A stretch of 19,443 nt of DNA, taken from NCBI GenBank assembly GCA_003453215.1, contig DMMB01000058.1:1-19443 (forward strand), read 5' to 3'. Origin of the DNA: Oscillospiraceae bacterium. GTDB taxonomy: Bacteria; Bacillota; Clostridia; Oscillospirales; Ruminococcaceae. Under the pieces are notes generated by a model. The model saw only the letters and a list, made by a program, of their open reading frames with translations, had not been told where the DNA came from and did not search any database. This document shows positions 6,453 to 13,420 of the stretch, piece by piece (position 1 is the stretch's first letter; each line of letters opens with the position of its first letter). The translations under genes were made by a program, and so were the position numbers.

Positions 6453-6881
6453 TTACAGTAAGGCTTCCCAGTCGCTCTCGCCATAAACAGCAATGCCATT
6501 TTGCAGCAGCCACTCGGCGGTCACGCCGTTTCCCGGCACCAGCCCACCATCAAACTGCCCATTGTGGATTACCCCATGCCCGCAGCTGGGGCTGCGTTCC
6601 TTCAGCAGGGCGGCTTCGCAGCCATACAGCCGGCACAGCCGCAGCGTTTCCTCCGCCCCGCGGCAGAACTGTTCCGTCACTTCATCGCCCTTTTGGGTAA
6701 AAACCCGCTCTCCCCGCCGTTCCGAGGCCGGCCGCGGGGTGGGCAGTCCACCGTAAACCTCCGGGCAAAACGGAATTAACGTATGCTTTTCCCGCAGGGA
6801 AATTACCCCTTCGTGCGCCTTTGCTTTGCCATCATAGCGGCAGGCTACGCCCAGCAGGCAGGCGCTTACCAGTAGTTTCAT
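6453..6881 (-). CDS. DUF523 family protein
   Basis: This 142-residue cytosolic protein has the DUF523 pattern: SACLLGVACRYDG (residues 6-18) near the N-terminus, FCPEVYGGLPTPR (about 38-50), and a Cys-containing KERSPSCG block (about 93-100). The conserved cysteines suggest a metal or iron-sulfur site, but the family has no established biochemical role. Its ATG overlaps the stop of the upstream Nudix gene by four bases (ATGA), and GGAGG lies 8 bases before it. Translational coupling with the Nudix hydrolase is therefore very likely. Length and motifs are complete. Confidence 0.88.
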   Translation of the reverse strand: MKLLVSACLLGVACRYDGKAKAHEGVISLREKHTLIPFCPEVYGGLPTPRPASERRGERVFTQKGDEVTEQFCRGAEETLRLCRLYGCEAALLKERSPSCGHGVIHNGQFDGGLVPGNGVTAEWLLQNGIAVYGESDWEALL

Positions 6882-7363
6882 GTTGTTTCCTCCTCTAAGG
6901 ACAGCGGTTGACCATCTCTTACGGCCTCTGCCAGTCTTTCGCCCTCATACCGCAGCTTCAGGGAGAAAAAACGTTCCTCCCGCTGCAGCAGTTCCAAAAA
7001 GAGCCGATCGCCCTGCCACAGCGGCAGTGTTTCCACCTGCTTTATCGGCACCCATTCCAGGGTTCCCTCGTCACACTCCTGCAGGGTACCGGTAAAGCCC
7101 GTTGCCGTAAACAGGTGCATATATTCCGTTGGCGCCTCATCGGAAACAAACGTAACCAGGCCCCGGAAGCGATACTCCGTCAGGGTCAGGCCGGTCTCCT
7201 CCCGGGTTTCCCGCAGCAGGCAGTCCTCCGGGCTCTCCCCCTCCTCAAATTTGCCGCCTATTCCAATCCACTTATCATGGTTCACATCGTTCTTCTTTTT
7301 TACCCGGTGCAGCATCAGCCAGCAGCCGTCTTTTTCTATGTAGCACAGTGTCGAAAGGATCAT
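6878..7363 (-). CDS. MutT-like Nudix hydrolase (probable 8-oxo-dGTP diphosphatase)
   Basis: The 161-residue protein has a perfect Nudix box from G37 to L59 (Gx5Ex7RExREExGL), which binds divalent metal and cleaves X-linked nucleoside diphosphates. The preceding KWIGIGGKFE segment is typical of MutT/MTH1-like oxidised-dNTP sanitising enzymes, so 8-oxo-dGTP is the likely but unproven substrate. The start is placed at 7363 because AGGGAGG (7371-7377) lies 7 bases upstream. A longer frame back to 7438 has no ribosome site, and its extra 25 residues (Cys/Arg-rich) do not look like a Nudix N-terminus. It forms a coupled pair with the DUF523 gene. Confidence 0.9.
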   Translation of the reverse strand: MILSTLCYIEKDGCWLMLHRVKKKNDVNHDKWIGIGGKFEEGESPEDCLLRETREETGLTLTEYRFRGLVTFVSDEAPTEYMHLFTATGFTGTLQECDEGTLEWVPIKQVETLPLWQGDRLFLELLQREERFFSLKLRYEGERLAEAVRDGQPLSLEEETT

Positions 7364-7381
7364 CCGGAGCCCTCCCTTATC

Positions 7382-7387
7382 ATTATA
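7382..7387 (-). promoter_or_regulatory. Possible -10 element of the Nudix-DUF523 operon
   Basis: TATAAT reads on the - strand at 7382-7387, but it lies only 19 bases from the start codon, so a transcript from it would begin inside or next to the ribosome site. An alternative TAGAAT (7404-7409) with TTTGCC 18 bp upstream (7428-7433) gives a more usual leader. I cannot choose between them. Confidence 0.3.
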
Positions 7388-7623
7388 GCCTTTTTCTGTT
7401 GTCATTCTACCACAAGCGCGGCAGCATGGCAAAGGCAAAGTCGGCCTTTATGGATAAAATACAATTTTCGTCTTTCGATATGCCTAATATCCTATCAAAT
7501 TCTGCACATTTATAGCGTTCATATTATGGAAAGACTATAAAACACCCCCGTTTTTTCTCGATCGCCCTCCAAAGTTTAATCTTGCTTTTTGTGGATTTTG
7601 ACACCATAAAATAGGCGAATTTT

Positions 7624-7663
7624 TAGCACCGATTTGTGTTGATTGGTGCTATATAACAAATCG
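7624..7663 (+). repeat. Two overlapping, mutually exclusive inverted repeats
   Basis: TAGCACCGATT (7624-7634) can pair with GATTGGTGCTA (7641-7651; 11 pairs, two of them G-U). CGATTTGT (7630-7637) pairs perfectly with ACAAATCG (7656-7663). The two helices share bases 7630-7634 and cannot coexist. A third repeat, ATAATG/CATTAT (7664-7669 with 7678-7683), follows directly. This may be a switchable RNA or a set of operators. Confidence 0.5.
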
Positions 7664-7717
7664 ATAATGCATTTATTCATTATTTTCGGATTATTTTGTT
7701 GTTAAATTCCAATCCGT

Positions 7718-7771
7718 CATTTTTTGTTCATTTTTCGTCCTTTCTAATAACCTTTATTTTCCATTTTTCGT
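7718..7771 (+). repeat. Three helically phased 10-base direct repeats upstream of the coaD promoter
   Basis: CATTTTTTGT (7718-7727), CATTTTTCGT (7729-7738) and CATTTTTCGT (7762-7771) begin 11 and 33 bases apart, so all three lie on the same helix face. The last ends 23 bases before the -35. Such spacing is typical of tandem activator sites or an upstream T-tract element. Confidence 0.45.
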
Positions 7772-7772
7772 T

Positions 7773-7790
7773 GTGTTATTTTTTTAACAT
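7773..7790 (+). promoter_or_regulatory. Rex-like redox operator upstream of the coaD/butyrate promoter
   Basis: The core TGTTA (7774-7778) and TAACA (7785-7789) form an inverted repeat. Against the published Rex consensus TTGTTAANNNNTTAACAA it matches 11 of 14 specified positions. It ends four bases before the -35. Rex, an NADH/NAD+ sensor, represses thl and the crt operon in Clostridium acetobutylicum, so the location makes sense. AT-rich surroundings raise the chance of coincidence. Confidence 0.5.
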
Positions 7791-7810
7791 TTGTTTGACA
7801 GCGAACAAAT
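7789..7810 (+). promoter_or_regulatory. Inverted repeat overlapping the -35 of the coaD promoter
   Basis: ATTTGTT (7789-7795) and AACAAAT (7804-7810) are perfect inverted arms with an 8-base spacer that includes most of the -35 hexamer (7795-7800). A repressor bound here would block RNA polymerase. I cannot name the regulator. Its left arm shares two bases with the Rex-like site. Confidence 0.45.
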
Positions 7811-7823
7811 TTGCAGCTATACT
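7795..7823 (+). promoter_or_regulatory. Strong sigma-A promoter of coaD and probably the butyrate operon
   Basis: TTGACA (7795-7800, perfect), 17 bp and TATACT (7818-7823). The leader to the coaD start is about 53 bases and contains a GCCGT/ACGGC hairpin (7857-7869) just before the ribosome site. Confidence 0.9.
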
Positions 7824-7882
7824 GGAATTACTTTAAGGTAGATAACTACTAAAAAAGCCGTTAGACGGCGAAAGGAAACCAT

Positions 7883-8365
7883 ATGACAAGGGCTGTTTAT
7901 CCAGGCAGTTTTGATCCCGTTACGCTGGGCCACATGGATATTATCCGCAGGGCCTCCCGCGTCGTTGATGAGCTGGTCATCGGTGTTCTTATCAATCGCG
8001 ATAAGAATCCTCTGTTCACCGTAGATGAGCGCATTGATATGCTGCAGGAAAGCGTAAAGGACTGTAAGAATGTAACCATCAAAACCTTTGATGGCCGAAC
8101 GGTAGATTTTGCACGAGCCAATCAGGCGCATATCATTATCCGCGGGCTGCGTGCCGTTACCGATTTTGAGCACGAAATGCAGATGGCACAGACCAATCGT
8201 ATCTTGGATCCCACCATCGATACCATGTTCTTTACCACCAGTTTGCGTTACGCCTACCTCAGCAGCACCATCGTAAAAGAGGTGGCCCACTACGACAACA
8301 CGGATATTTCCAAGTTCGTTCATCCCTATGTGGCTGCCCGGCTAAAAGAAAAGCTGGCGCGCTGA
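7883..8365 (+). CDS. coaD: Phosphopantetheine adenylyltransferase
   Basis: This 160-residue enzyme makes dephospho-CoA from 4'-phosphopantetheine and ATP, the fourth step of CoA synthesis in the cytoplasm. The nucleotidyltransferase signature TLGH (residues 14-17) follows PGSFDPV (7-13). RGLR (about 89-92) and the C-terminal YLSSTIVKE (ISSTxxR-like) are the other family blocks. The length is standard. AAAGGAA lies before the ATG at 7883. It is followed after 113 bases by the thiolase gene, and no convincing promoter is seen in that gap, so co-transcription with the CoA-consuming butyrate genes is likely. Confidence 0.97.
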   Translation: MTRAVYPGSFDPVTLGHMDIIRRASRVVDELVIGVLINRDKNPLFTVDERIDMLQESVKDCKNVTIKTFDGRTVDFARANQAHIIIRGLRAVTDFEHEMQMAQTNRILDPTIDTMFFTTSLRYAYLSSTIVKEVAHYDNTDISKFVHPYVAARLKEKLAR

Positions 8366-8402
8366 TGTCATAAGCAAACTGCAAAAAACTCTCTGTTTTA
8401 TC

Positions 8403-8461
8403 CGGTTGCTTTGCAATCGTGAAAAATAATCTTGGCCGATTATCATTTTATTTTATCTTTT
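8403..8461 (+). other. Hairpin pair with U-rich tail between coaD and thl, possible attenuator
   Basis: CGGTTGC (8403-8409) pairs with GCAATCG (8413-8419) around a TTT loop. A second hairpin ATAATC/GATTAT (8426-8431 with 8438-8443) is followed by a U-rich tract (8446-8460). The second stem is short and AT-rich, so any termination would be partial. The region ends at the thl ribosome site (AAGGAGG, 8464-8470). Confidence 0.45.
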
Positions 8462-8478
8462 TCAAGGAGGCAACATCA

Positions 8479-9657
8479 ATGAAGAAAATCGTATTGGCAG
8501 GCGCTTGCCGTACCGCCATCGGTACCATGGGCGGCGCACTCAGCACCGTCCCCGCAGCAGAGCTCGGCTCCATCGTTATTAAAGAAGCCCTGACCCGCGC
8601 CGGCGTTCCAGCCGAGCAGGTCGATCATGTTTACATGGGCTGTGTTATCCAGGCTGGTCTGGGCCAGAATGTCGCCCGTCAGGCTTCCCTGAAAGCCGGT
8701 TTGCCCGTAACCACCCCCGCCGTTACCGTTAACGTCGTCTGCGGTTCCGGTTTGAACTGCGTTAACATGGCTGCCCAGATGATCGAAGCGGGCGATGCCG
8801 ATATCGTCGTGGCCGGCGGTATGGAAAGTATGTCCCTCGCTCCCTACGCGATGATGAAGGGCCGTTACGGCTACCGCATGGGCAATGCTACCCTGGTGGA
8901 TACCATGGTCAATGACGCCCTGTGGGATGCTTTCAATAACTATCACATGGGCATCACTGCCGAAAATGTTGCCGAGCAGTGGCACCTGACCCGCGAAATG
9001 CTCGACGAGTTCTCTGCGAACAGCCAGCAGAAATGCGAAAAGGCCATGGCCGAAGGCAAATTCAAAGAGGAAATCGTCCCCGTAGAAGTTAAGGGCAAAA
9101 AGGGCTCCGTCATCGTTGATACCGATGAGAACCCCCGCCCCGGCACCACCGTGGAAACGCTGGCCCGCCTGAAACCCGCCTTCAAGAAAGACGGCATTGT
9201 TACCGCCGGCAACGCTTCCGGCATCAATGACGGCGCTGCTGCTATCGTCGTTATGAGCGAAGAGAAGGCCAAGGAACTGGGCGTTAAGCCGATGGCTACC
9301 TGGGTTGGCGGCGCTCTGGGCGGCGTAGATCCCTCCATCATGGGCGTAGGCCCCGTTGCTGCGGTCAATAAGCTGATGAAGAAACTGGATATGAAAGTGG
9401 CCGATATGGATCTCATCGAGGCCAACGAAGCCTTTGCTGCCCAGTCTCTGGCCGTCGGCCACGATCTGGAATTCGATCCGGAGAAGCTGAATGTCAATGG
9501 CGGTGCTATCGCCCTTGGCCACCCCGTAGGCGCTTCCGGCTGCCGCATTCTGGTCACTTTGCTGCACGAAATGCAGCGCCGTGATGCCAAGACCGGCCTG
9601 GCTACCCTGTGCATCGGCGGCGGCATGGGCTGCGCTACCGTTGTAAAGCGCGATTGA
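8479..9657 (+). CDS. thl: Acetyl-CoA acetyltransferase (thiolase)
   Basis: The 392-residue thiolase condenses two acetyl-CoA to acetoacetyl-CoA, the first committed step to butyrate. The catalytic triad is complete: C88 in NVVCGSG, H348 in GGAIALGHPVGASG, and C378 in CIGGGMG. The start at 8479 is set by AAGGAGG (8464-8470). A frame opening at 8419 adds 20 residues and is rejected because thiolases begin with the MKKIVLAGACRT-like stretch. Codon use is strongly biased toward C-ending codons, as expected for an abundant protein. It heads the order thl-crt-hbd-bcd-etfB-etfA seen in several gut butyrate producers. Confidence 0.97.
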   Translation: MKKIVLAGACRTAIGTMGGALSTVPAAELGSIVIKEALTRAGVPAEQVDHVYMGCVIQAGLGQNVARQASLKAGLPVTTPAVTVNVVCGSGLNCVNMAAQMIEAGDADIVVAGGMESMSLAPYAMMKGRYGYRMGNATLVDTMVNDALWDAFNNYHMGITAENVAEQWHLTREMLDEFSANSQQKCEKAMAEGKFKEEIVPVEVKGKKGSVIVDTDENPRPGTTVETLARLKPAFKKDGIVTAGNASGINDGAAAIVVMSEEKAKELGVKPMATWVGGALGGVDPSIMGVGPVAAVNKLMKKLDMKVADMDLIEANEAFAAQSLAVGHDLEFDPEKLNVNGGAIALGHPVGASGCRILVTLLHEMQRRDAKTGLATLCIGGGMGCATVVKRD

Positions 9658-9675
9658 TCTTACCTGTCCGTTCAC

Positions 9676-9703
9676 GCACCGGGGGACCGCCGTCCCTCGG
9701 TGC
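9676..9703 (+). other. Stable hairpin in the thl-crt gap, not a terminator
   Basis: A 12-bp GC-rich stem with one G-U (9676-9687 with 9692-9703) has a CGCC loop and no following U-tract. It sits 18 bases after the thl stop and 32 bases before crt. It could protect the thl 3' end after processing or alter the thl:crt ratio. That role is inferred. Confidence 0.6.
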
Positions 9704-9735
9704 TCCGCAAAATGAATCAAGGAGAGTGACATTCC

Positions 9736-10512
9736 ATGGAATTTATCAACTATGAAGTGGAAGGCCAGATTGGTATTATCACCATCAACCGTCCCAAGGC
9801 GCTCAATGCCCTGAACAGCACTGTACTGGATGAATTGGATAAGACCCTCGATGCCGTCGATCTGGAAGCGGTACGCTGCCTGATCCTGACCGGCGCCGGC
9901 GAAAAGAGCTTTGTGGCCGGCGCTGATATTGGCGAAATGAGCACCCTGACCCAGTCGGAAGGCGAAGCGTTTGGCAAAAAGGGCAACGATGTTTTCCGCA
10001 AGCTGGAAACTTTTCCCCTCCCCGTCATCGCGGCCGTCAATGGCTTTGCACTGGGCGGCGGCTGTGAGATCAGCATGAGCTGCGATATCCGCATCTGCAG
10101 CGAAAATGCCGTATTTGGCCAGCCGGAAGTTGGCCTTGGCATCACCCCCGGCTTTGGCGGTACCCAGCGCTTGGCCCGCATTGTCGGTACCGGCAAAGCC
10201 AAAGAAATGATCTACGGCGCCCGCAATATCAAGGCGGAAGAAGCCTATCGCATCGGCTTGGTCAATAACGTTTATCCGCTGGATGAACTGATGCCCGCCG
10301 CCAAAAAGCTGGCAGCCACCATTGCCCGCAACGCCCCCATTGCGGTACGTGCCTGCAAACGTGCCATCAATGAAGGCCTGCAGGTGGATATGGATCAGGC
10401 CATCGTCATCGAAGAAAAGCTGTTCGGTAGCTGCTTTGAATCCCACGACCAGAAGGAAGGCATGGCCGCCTTCCTGGAAAAACGCAAGGTCGAAGCATTC
10501 CTCAATAAATAA
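9736..10512 (+). CDS. crt: 3-Hydroxybutyryl-CoA dehydratase (crotonase)
   Basis: The 258-residue crotonase-fold enzyme dehydrates (S)-3-hydroxybutyryl-CoA to crotonyl-CoA. The oxyanion-hole motif AGADI (61-65) and the ALGGGCE block (105-111) are intact, with the two catalytic glutamates E111 and E131 (in FGQPEVGLGI). Length and N-terminus match clostridial Crt. AAGGAGA lies about 10 bases before the ATG at 9736. Although crt follows thl by 78 bases, I see no separate promoter, only the stable hairpin at 9676-9703. A role in butyrate synthesis rather than beta-oxidation is inferred from the operon. Confidence 0.96.
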   Translation: MEFINYEVEGQIGIITINRPKALNALNSTVLDELDKTLDAVDLEAVRCLILTGAGEKSFVAGADIGEMSTLTQSEGEAFGKKGNDVFRKLETFPLPVIAAVNGFALGGGCEISMSCDIRICSENAVFGQPEVGLGITPGFGGTQRLARIVGTGKAKEMIYGARNIKAEEAYRIGLVNNVYPLDELMPAAKKLAATIARNAPIAVRACKRAINEGLQVDMDQAIVIEEKLFGSCFESHDQKEGMAAFLEKRKVEAFLNK

Positions 10513-10559
10513 AAACTCAATGTCCTAAAAAAAACAAATACATACGGAGGTTACTGAAA

Positions 10560-11399
10560 ATGAAAATTGGTATTATCGGCGCTGGTACTATGGGTTCCGG
10601 CATCGCTCAGGCTTTTGCCCAGTCCAATGGCTACGAGGTTTTCCTGTGCGATATCAATGAAGAATTTGCCGCCAACGGCAAAAACAAGATTGCAAAGGGT
10701 CTGAACAGCCGCGTAGCGAAGGGCAAGATGGAGCAGGCTGCGGCCGATGCCATCCTCGCTAAGATCACCACCGGCGCCAAGGAAATCTGCAAAGACTGCG
10801 ATCTCGTCATCGAAGCTGCTATCGAAAACATGGAGATCAAAAAGCAGACCTTCCAGGAGCTCTCCCAGATCTGCAAGCCCGAGTGCATGTTTGCCACCAA
10901 TACTTCCTCCCTTTCCATCACCGAAATTGGTGCGAAGCTGGATCGTCCCATCATTGGTATGCACTTCTTCAATCCCGCTCCTGTTATGAAGCTGGTCGAA
11001 GTCATTGCCGGCCTGAATACGCCCGCCGAGATGGTCGAAACCATCAAGAAGATTGCGGAAGATATCGGCAAGACCCCCGTTCAGGTGGAAGAAGCGGCCG
11101 GTTTCGTTGTTAACCGTATCCTTATCCCCATGATCAATGAAGCTGTCGGCATTTATGCAGAAGGCGTTGCCTCCGTCGAGGGCATCGATAACGCCATGAT
11201 GCTGGGCGCCAATCATCCCATGGGCCCGCTCGCTCTGGGCGACCTTATCGGTTTGGATGTCTGCCTCGCCATTATGGAAGTTCTGCAGGCCGAAACCGGC
11301 GACGATAAGTATCGTCCTCACCCCCTGCTGCGCAAGATGGTCCGCGGCGGCAAGCTGGGTAGAAAGACCGGCATTGGTTTCTACGATTACAGAAAGTAA
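10560..11399 (+). CDS. hbd: 3-Hydroxybutyryl-CoA dehydrogenase
   Basis: The 279-residue NAD(P)-dependent dehydrogenase reduces acetoacetyl-CoA to (S)-3-hydroxybutyryl-CoA. The Rossmann motif GAGTMG (7-12) opens the protein. The catalytic region carries NTSSLSI (114-120) and GMHFFNPAP (133-141) with catalytic H135, and NRILIPMINEA marks the dimerising C-terminal domain. The last residues (GRKTGIGFYDY) are the family end signature. ACGGAGG lies 8 bases before the ATG at 10560. It is the third gene of the operon, and bcd follows after 19 bases. Confidence 0.97.
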   Translation: MKIGIIGAGTMGSGIAQAFAQSNGYEVFLCDINEEFAANGKNKIAKGLNSRVAKGKMEQAAADAILAKITTGAKEICKDCDLVIEAAIENMEIKKQTFQELSQICKPECMFATNTSSLSITEIGAKLDRPIIGMHFFNPAPVMKLVEVIAGLNTPAEMVETIKKIAEDIGKTPVQVEEAAGFVVNRILIPMINEAVGIYAEGVASVEGIDNAMMLGANHPMGPLALGDLIGLDVCLAIMEVLQAETGDDKYRPHPLLRKMVRGGKLGRKTGIGFYDYRK

Positions 11400-11418
11400 G
11401 CGATAAGGAGGATCTGTT

Positions 11419-12582
11419 ATGGATTTCAAGCTCACCAAAGAGCAGGCCATGGTGCAAAAGATGTACCGTGAGTTTGCCGAGAATGAAGTAAAGCCCCTGG
11501 CCGCCGAGGTAGATGAGGAAGAGCGCTTCCCCGAAGAAACCGTTAAAAAGATGGCCAAACTGGGCATGATGGGAATTTACTTCCCCAAGGAGTACGGCGG
11601 CGCCGGCGGCGATGTCCTCTCCTATGTTATGGCTGTTGAAGAACTTTCCAAAGTCTGCGGCACCACCGGCGTTATTCTTTCCGCCCACACCTCCCTGTGC
11701 TGCGCTCCTATCTATGAGAACGGCACCGAGGAGCAGAAGAAGTATTACCTGCCCAAGCTGTGCAGCGGCGAATGGATCGGTGCTTTCGGTCTGACCGAAC
11801 CGGGTGCCGGCACCGATGCGCAGGGTCAGCAGACCTTTGCCGTACTGGATGGCGATCATTGGGTGCTCAATGGCTCCAAGATCTTCATCACCAATGCCGG
11901 CTTTGCCAATGTATTCATCATCATTGCCGTTACCGGTATTATCCCCGATAAGAAGAACCCCAAGAAGACCCGCAAGGAAATTTCTGCTTTCATCGTAGAG
12001 CGCACCGATCCCGGCTTCAGCGTTGGTAAGCACGAAAAGAAGATGGGTATCCGCGGTTCCTCCACCTGCGAACTGATTATGGAAGATTGCCGCATCCCTG
12101 CCGATCGTCTGCTGGGCAAAAAGGGCAAGGGCTTCAATATCGCCATGGCTACCCTGGATGGCGGCCGTATCGGTATCGCTGCTCAGGCGCTGGGCCTTGG
12201 CGAAGGTGCTGTGGAAGAGGTCATTAAGTACACCCATGAGCGTGTACAGTTTGGCCGCCGCATCTCCCAGTTCCAGAATACCCAGTTCCAGATTGCCGAT
12301 ATGCACACCCGCATGGAAGCCGCTAAATATCTGGTTTACTCCGCTGCCTGCAAGAAGAACGCCCACGAGCCCTACAGCATGGATGCCGCCATGGCGAAGC
12401 TGTTTGCTGCCGAAGCGGCCAGCGATGTTACCCGCCGCGCAGTACAGCTCTTTGGCGGTTACGGTTACACCCGTGACTACCCCGTGGAGCGCATGATGCG
12501 TGATGCCAAGATCACTGAAATCTACGAGGGTACCTCCGAGGTTCAGCGCATGGTCATCGCCGCCAATCTTAAGGTCAACTGA
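11419..12582 (+). CDS. bcd: Butyryl-CoA dehydrogenase (short-chain acyl-CoA dehydrogenase)
   Basis: The 387-residue FAD enzyme reduces crotonyl-CoA to butyryl-CoA with EtfAB as electron donor. Family signatures are GAFGLTEPGAGTDA (about 118-131), the FGRRISQFQNTQF block, and IYEGTSEVQ near the end, where E370 (by my count) is the catalytic base. It lies directly before etfB and etfA, the arrangement of the clostridial Bcd-Etf complex, which couples crotonyl-CoA reduction by NADH to ferredoxin reduction by flavin-based bifurcation. TAAGGAGG precedes the ATG at 11419. The complex assignment follows from gene context and family knowledge. Confidence 0.97.
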   Translation: MDFKLTKEQAMVQKMYREFAENEVKPLAAEVDEEERFPEETVKKMAKLGMMGIYFPKEYGGAGGDVLSYVMAVEELSKVCGTTGVILSAHTSLCCAPIYENGTEEQKKYYLPKLCSGEWIGAFGLTEPGAGTDAQGQQTFAVLDGDHWVLNGSKIFITNAGFANVFIIIAVTGIIPDKKNPKKTRKEISAFIVERTDPGFSVGKHEKKMGIRGSSTCELIMEDCRIPADRLLGKKGKGFNIAMATLDGGRIGIAAQALGLGEGAVEEVIKYTHERVQFGRRISQFQNTQFQIADMHTRMEAAKYLVYSAACKKNAHEPYSMDAAMAKLFAAEAASDVTRRAVQLFGGYGYTRDYPVERMMRDAKITEIYEGTSEVQRMVIAANLKVN

Positions 12583-12600
12583 TAGGAGGAGTAAGCCGTT

Positions 12601-13401
12601 ATGAAATGTATCGTATGTGTAAAGCAAGTACCGGATACCTCCGGTAAGGTTGCTGTTAAAGAAGACGGTACCATGGATCGTGCTTCCATGGATACCATCA
12701 CCAACCCCGATGACCTCAATGCCATCGAGGCTGCCCTGACCCTCAAGGATGAGACCGGCTGCGAAGTCGTAGTCGTTTCCATGGGTCCCCCTCCCGCCGA
12801 AGGTATGCTGCGTGAACTGCTGGCCCGCGGTGCCGATCGCGCCGTTCTGGTCTCCGCCCGTGAATTTGGTGGTTCCGATACCTTTGCCACCAGCCAGATC
12901 CTCGCTGCCGCCATCAAAAAGATCGGCATCGAGGAAGGCGACATCGTCTTCTGCGGCCGTCAGGCCATCGATGGCGATACCGCCCAGGTCGGTCCTCAGA
13001 TCGCGGAAAAACTGGGTATACCCCAGATCACCTACGTTTCCGAAATTAAGGTCGAGGGCAAAAATGTCATCTGCCGCCGTATGCTGGAGGATGGCTATAT
13101 GACCATCAAGACCCAGACCCCCTGCCTGCTCACCTGCATCAAGGAGCTGAATACTCCCCGCTACATGAGCGTCGGCGGTATCTTCGAGTGTTACAATAAG
13201 CCTCTGGAAATTTACAACTACGAAACCCTGAAGGATGACCCGCTTATCGAGCTGGATACCATCGGCCTCAAGGGTTCTCCCACCAATGTTTACAAGTCTT
13301 TCTCTCCCCCTCAGAAGGGTGCCGGCATGATGCTGGAGGGCGCTGATAAGGCGACCTGCGAAAAGCTGGTTTCTCTGCTGGCAGAGAAACACATCATCTG
13401 A
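12601..13401 (+). CDS. etfB: Electron transfer flavoprotein beta subunit
   Basis: The 266-residue protein starts with MKCIVCVKQVPDT, the typical EtfB opening, and contains GRQAIDGDTAQVGP (about 120-133), the form found in NADH-binding, bifurcating clostridial EtfB. It pairs with EtfA to pass electrons from NADH to Bcd and ferredoxin. TAGGAGG lies 9 bases before the ATG. The gene is 18 bases after bcd and 19 before the chosen etfA start, so the three are surely one transcript. Confidence 0.96.
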   Translation: MKCIVCVKQVPDTSGKVAVKEDGTMDRASMDTITNPDDLNAIEAALTLKDETGCEVVVVSMGPPPAEGMLRELLARGADRAVLVSAREFGGSDTFATSQILAAAIKKIGIEEGDIVFCGRQAIDGDTAQVGPQIAEKLGIPQITYVSEIKVEGKNVICRRMLEDGYMTIKTQTPCLLTCIKELNTPRYMSVGGIFECYNKPLEIYNYETLKDDPLIELDTIGLKGSPTNVYKSFSPPQKGAGMMLEGADKATCEKLVSLLAEKHII

Positions 13402-13420
13402 TAGAAAGGAGAAAATGACT

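Larger units (their letters stand above)
7364..7882. other. AT-rich regulatory region between the Nudix gene and coaD, without a gene
   Basis: These 519 bases hold no credible reading frame. A 21-codon frame at 7451 has no ribosome site. The region contains the putative Nudix promoter (7382-7433), nested inverted repeats (7624-7683), three phased CATTTTTYGT-type 10-mers (7718-7771), a Rex-like site (7773-7790), an inverted repeat over the -35 (7789-7810), the coaD promoter (7795-7823) and a small leader hairpin (7857-7869). TTTTCG recurs four times between 7464 and 7770. Base composition contrasts sharply with the GC-rich genes on both sides. Confidence 0.75.

Noticed and set aside
7451..7516. 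A 21-codon reading frame in the AT-rich gap before coaD
   Set aside because: No ribosome site and no supporting composition or neighbour.
7789..7810. LexA (SOS) box reading of the repeat over the coaD -35
   Set aside because: The Gram-positive LexA box is CGAAC-N4-GTTCG. Here the half-sites point the other way (GTTTG-N4-CGAAC), so it does not fit.
7364..7882. Riboswitch or T-box leader for coaD
   Set aside because: The expected transcript start near 7830 leaves only about 53 leader bases with one 5-bp hairpin. The larger repeats lie upstream of the promoter, and no T-box or known riboswitch core is visible.
8476..10446. A 656-codon open frame antisense to thl and crt
   Set aside because: It is a by-product of codon bias. 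Antisense stops need TTA, CTA or TCA codons in the sense genes, and these highly expressed genes avoid them. It crosses a gene boundary, has no ribosome site, and its translation is a low-complexity Gly/Ala/His/Asp mix.
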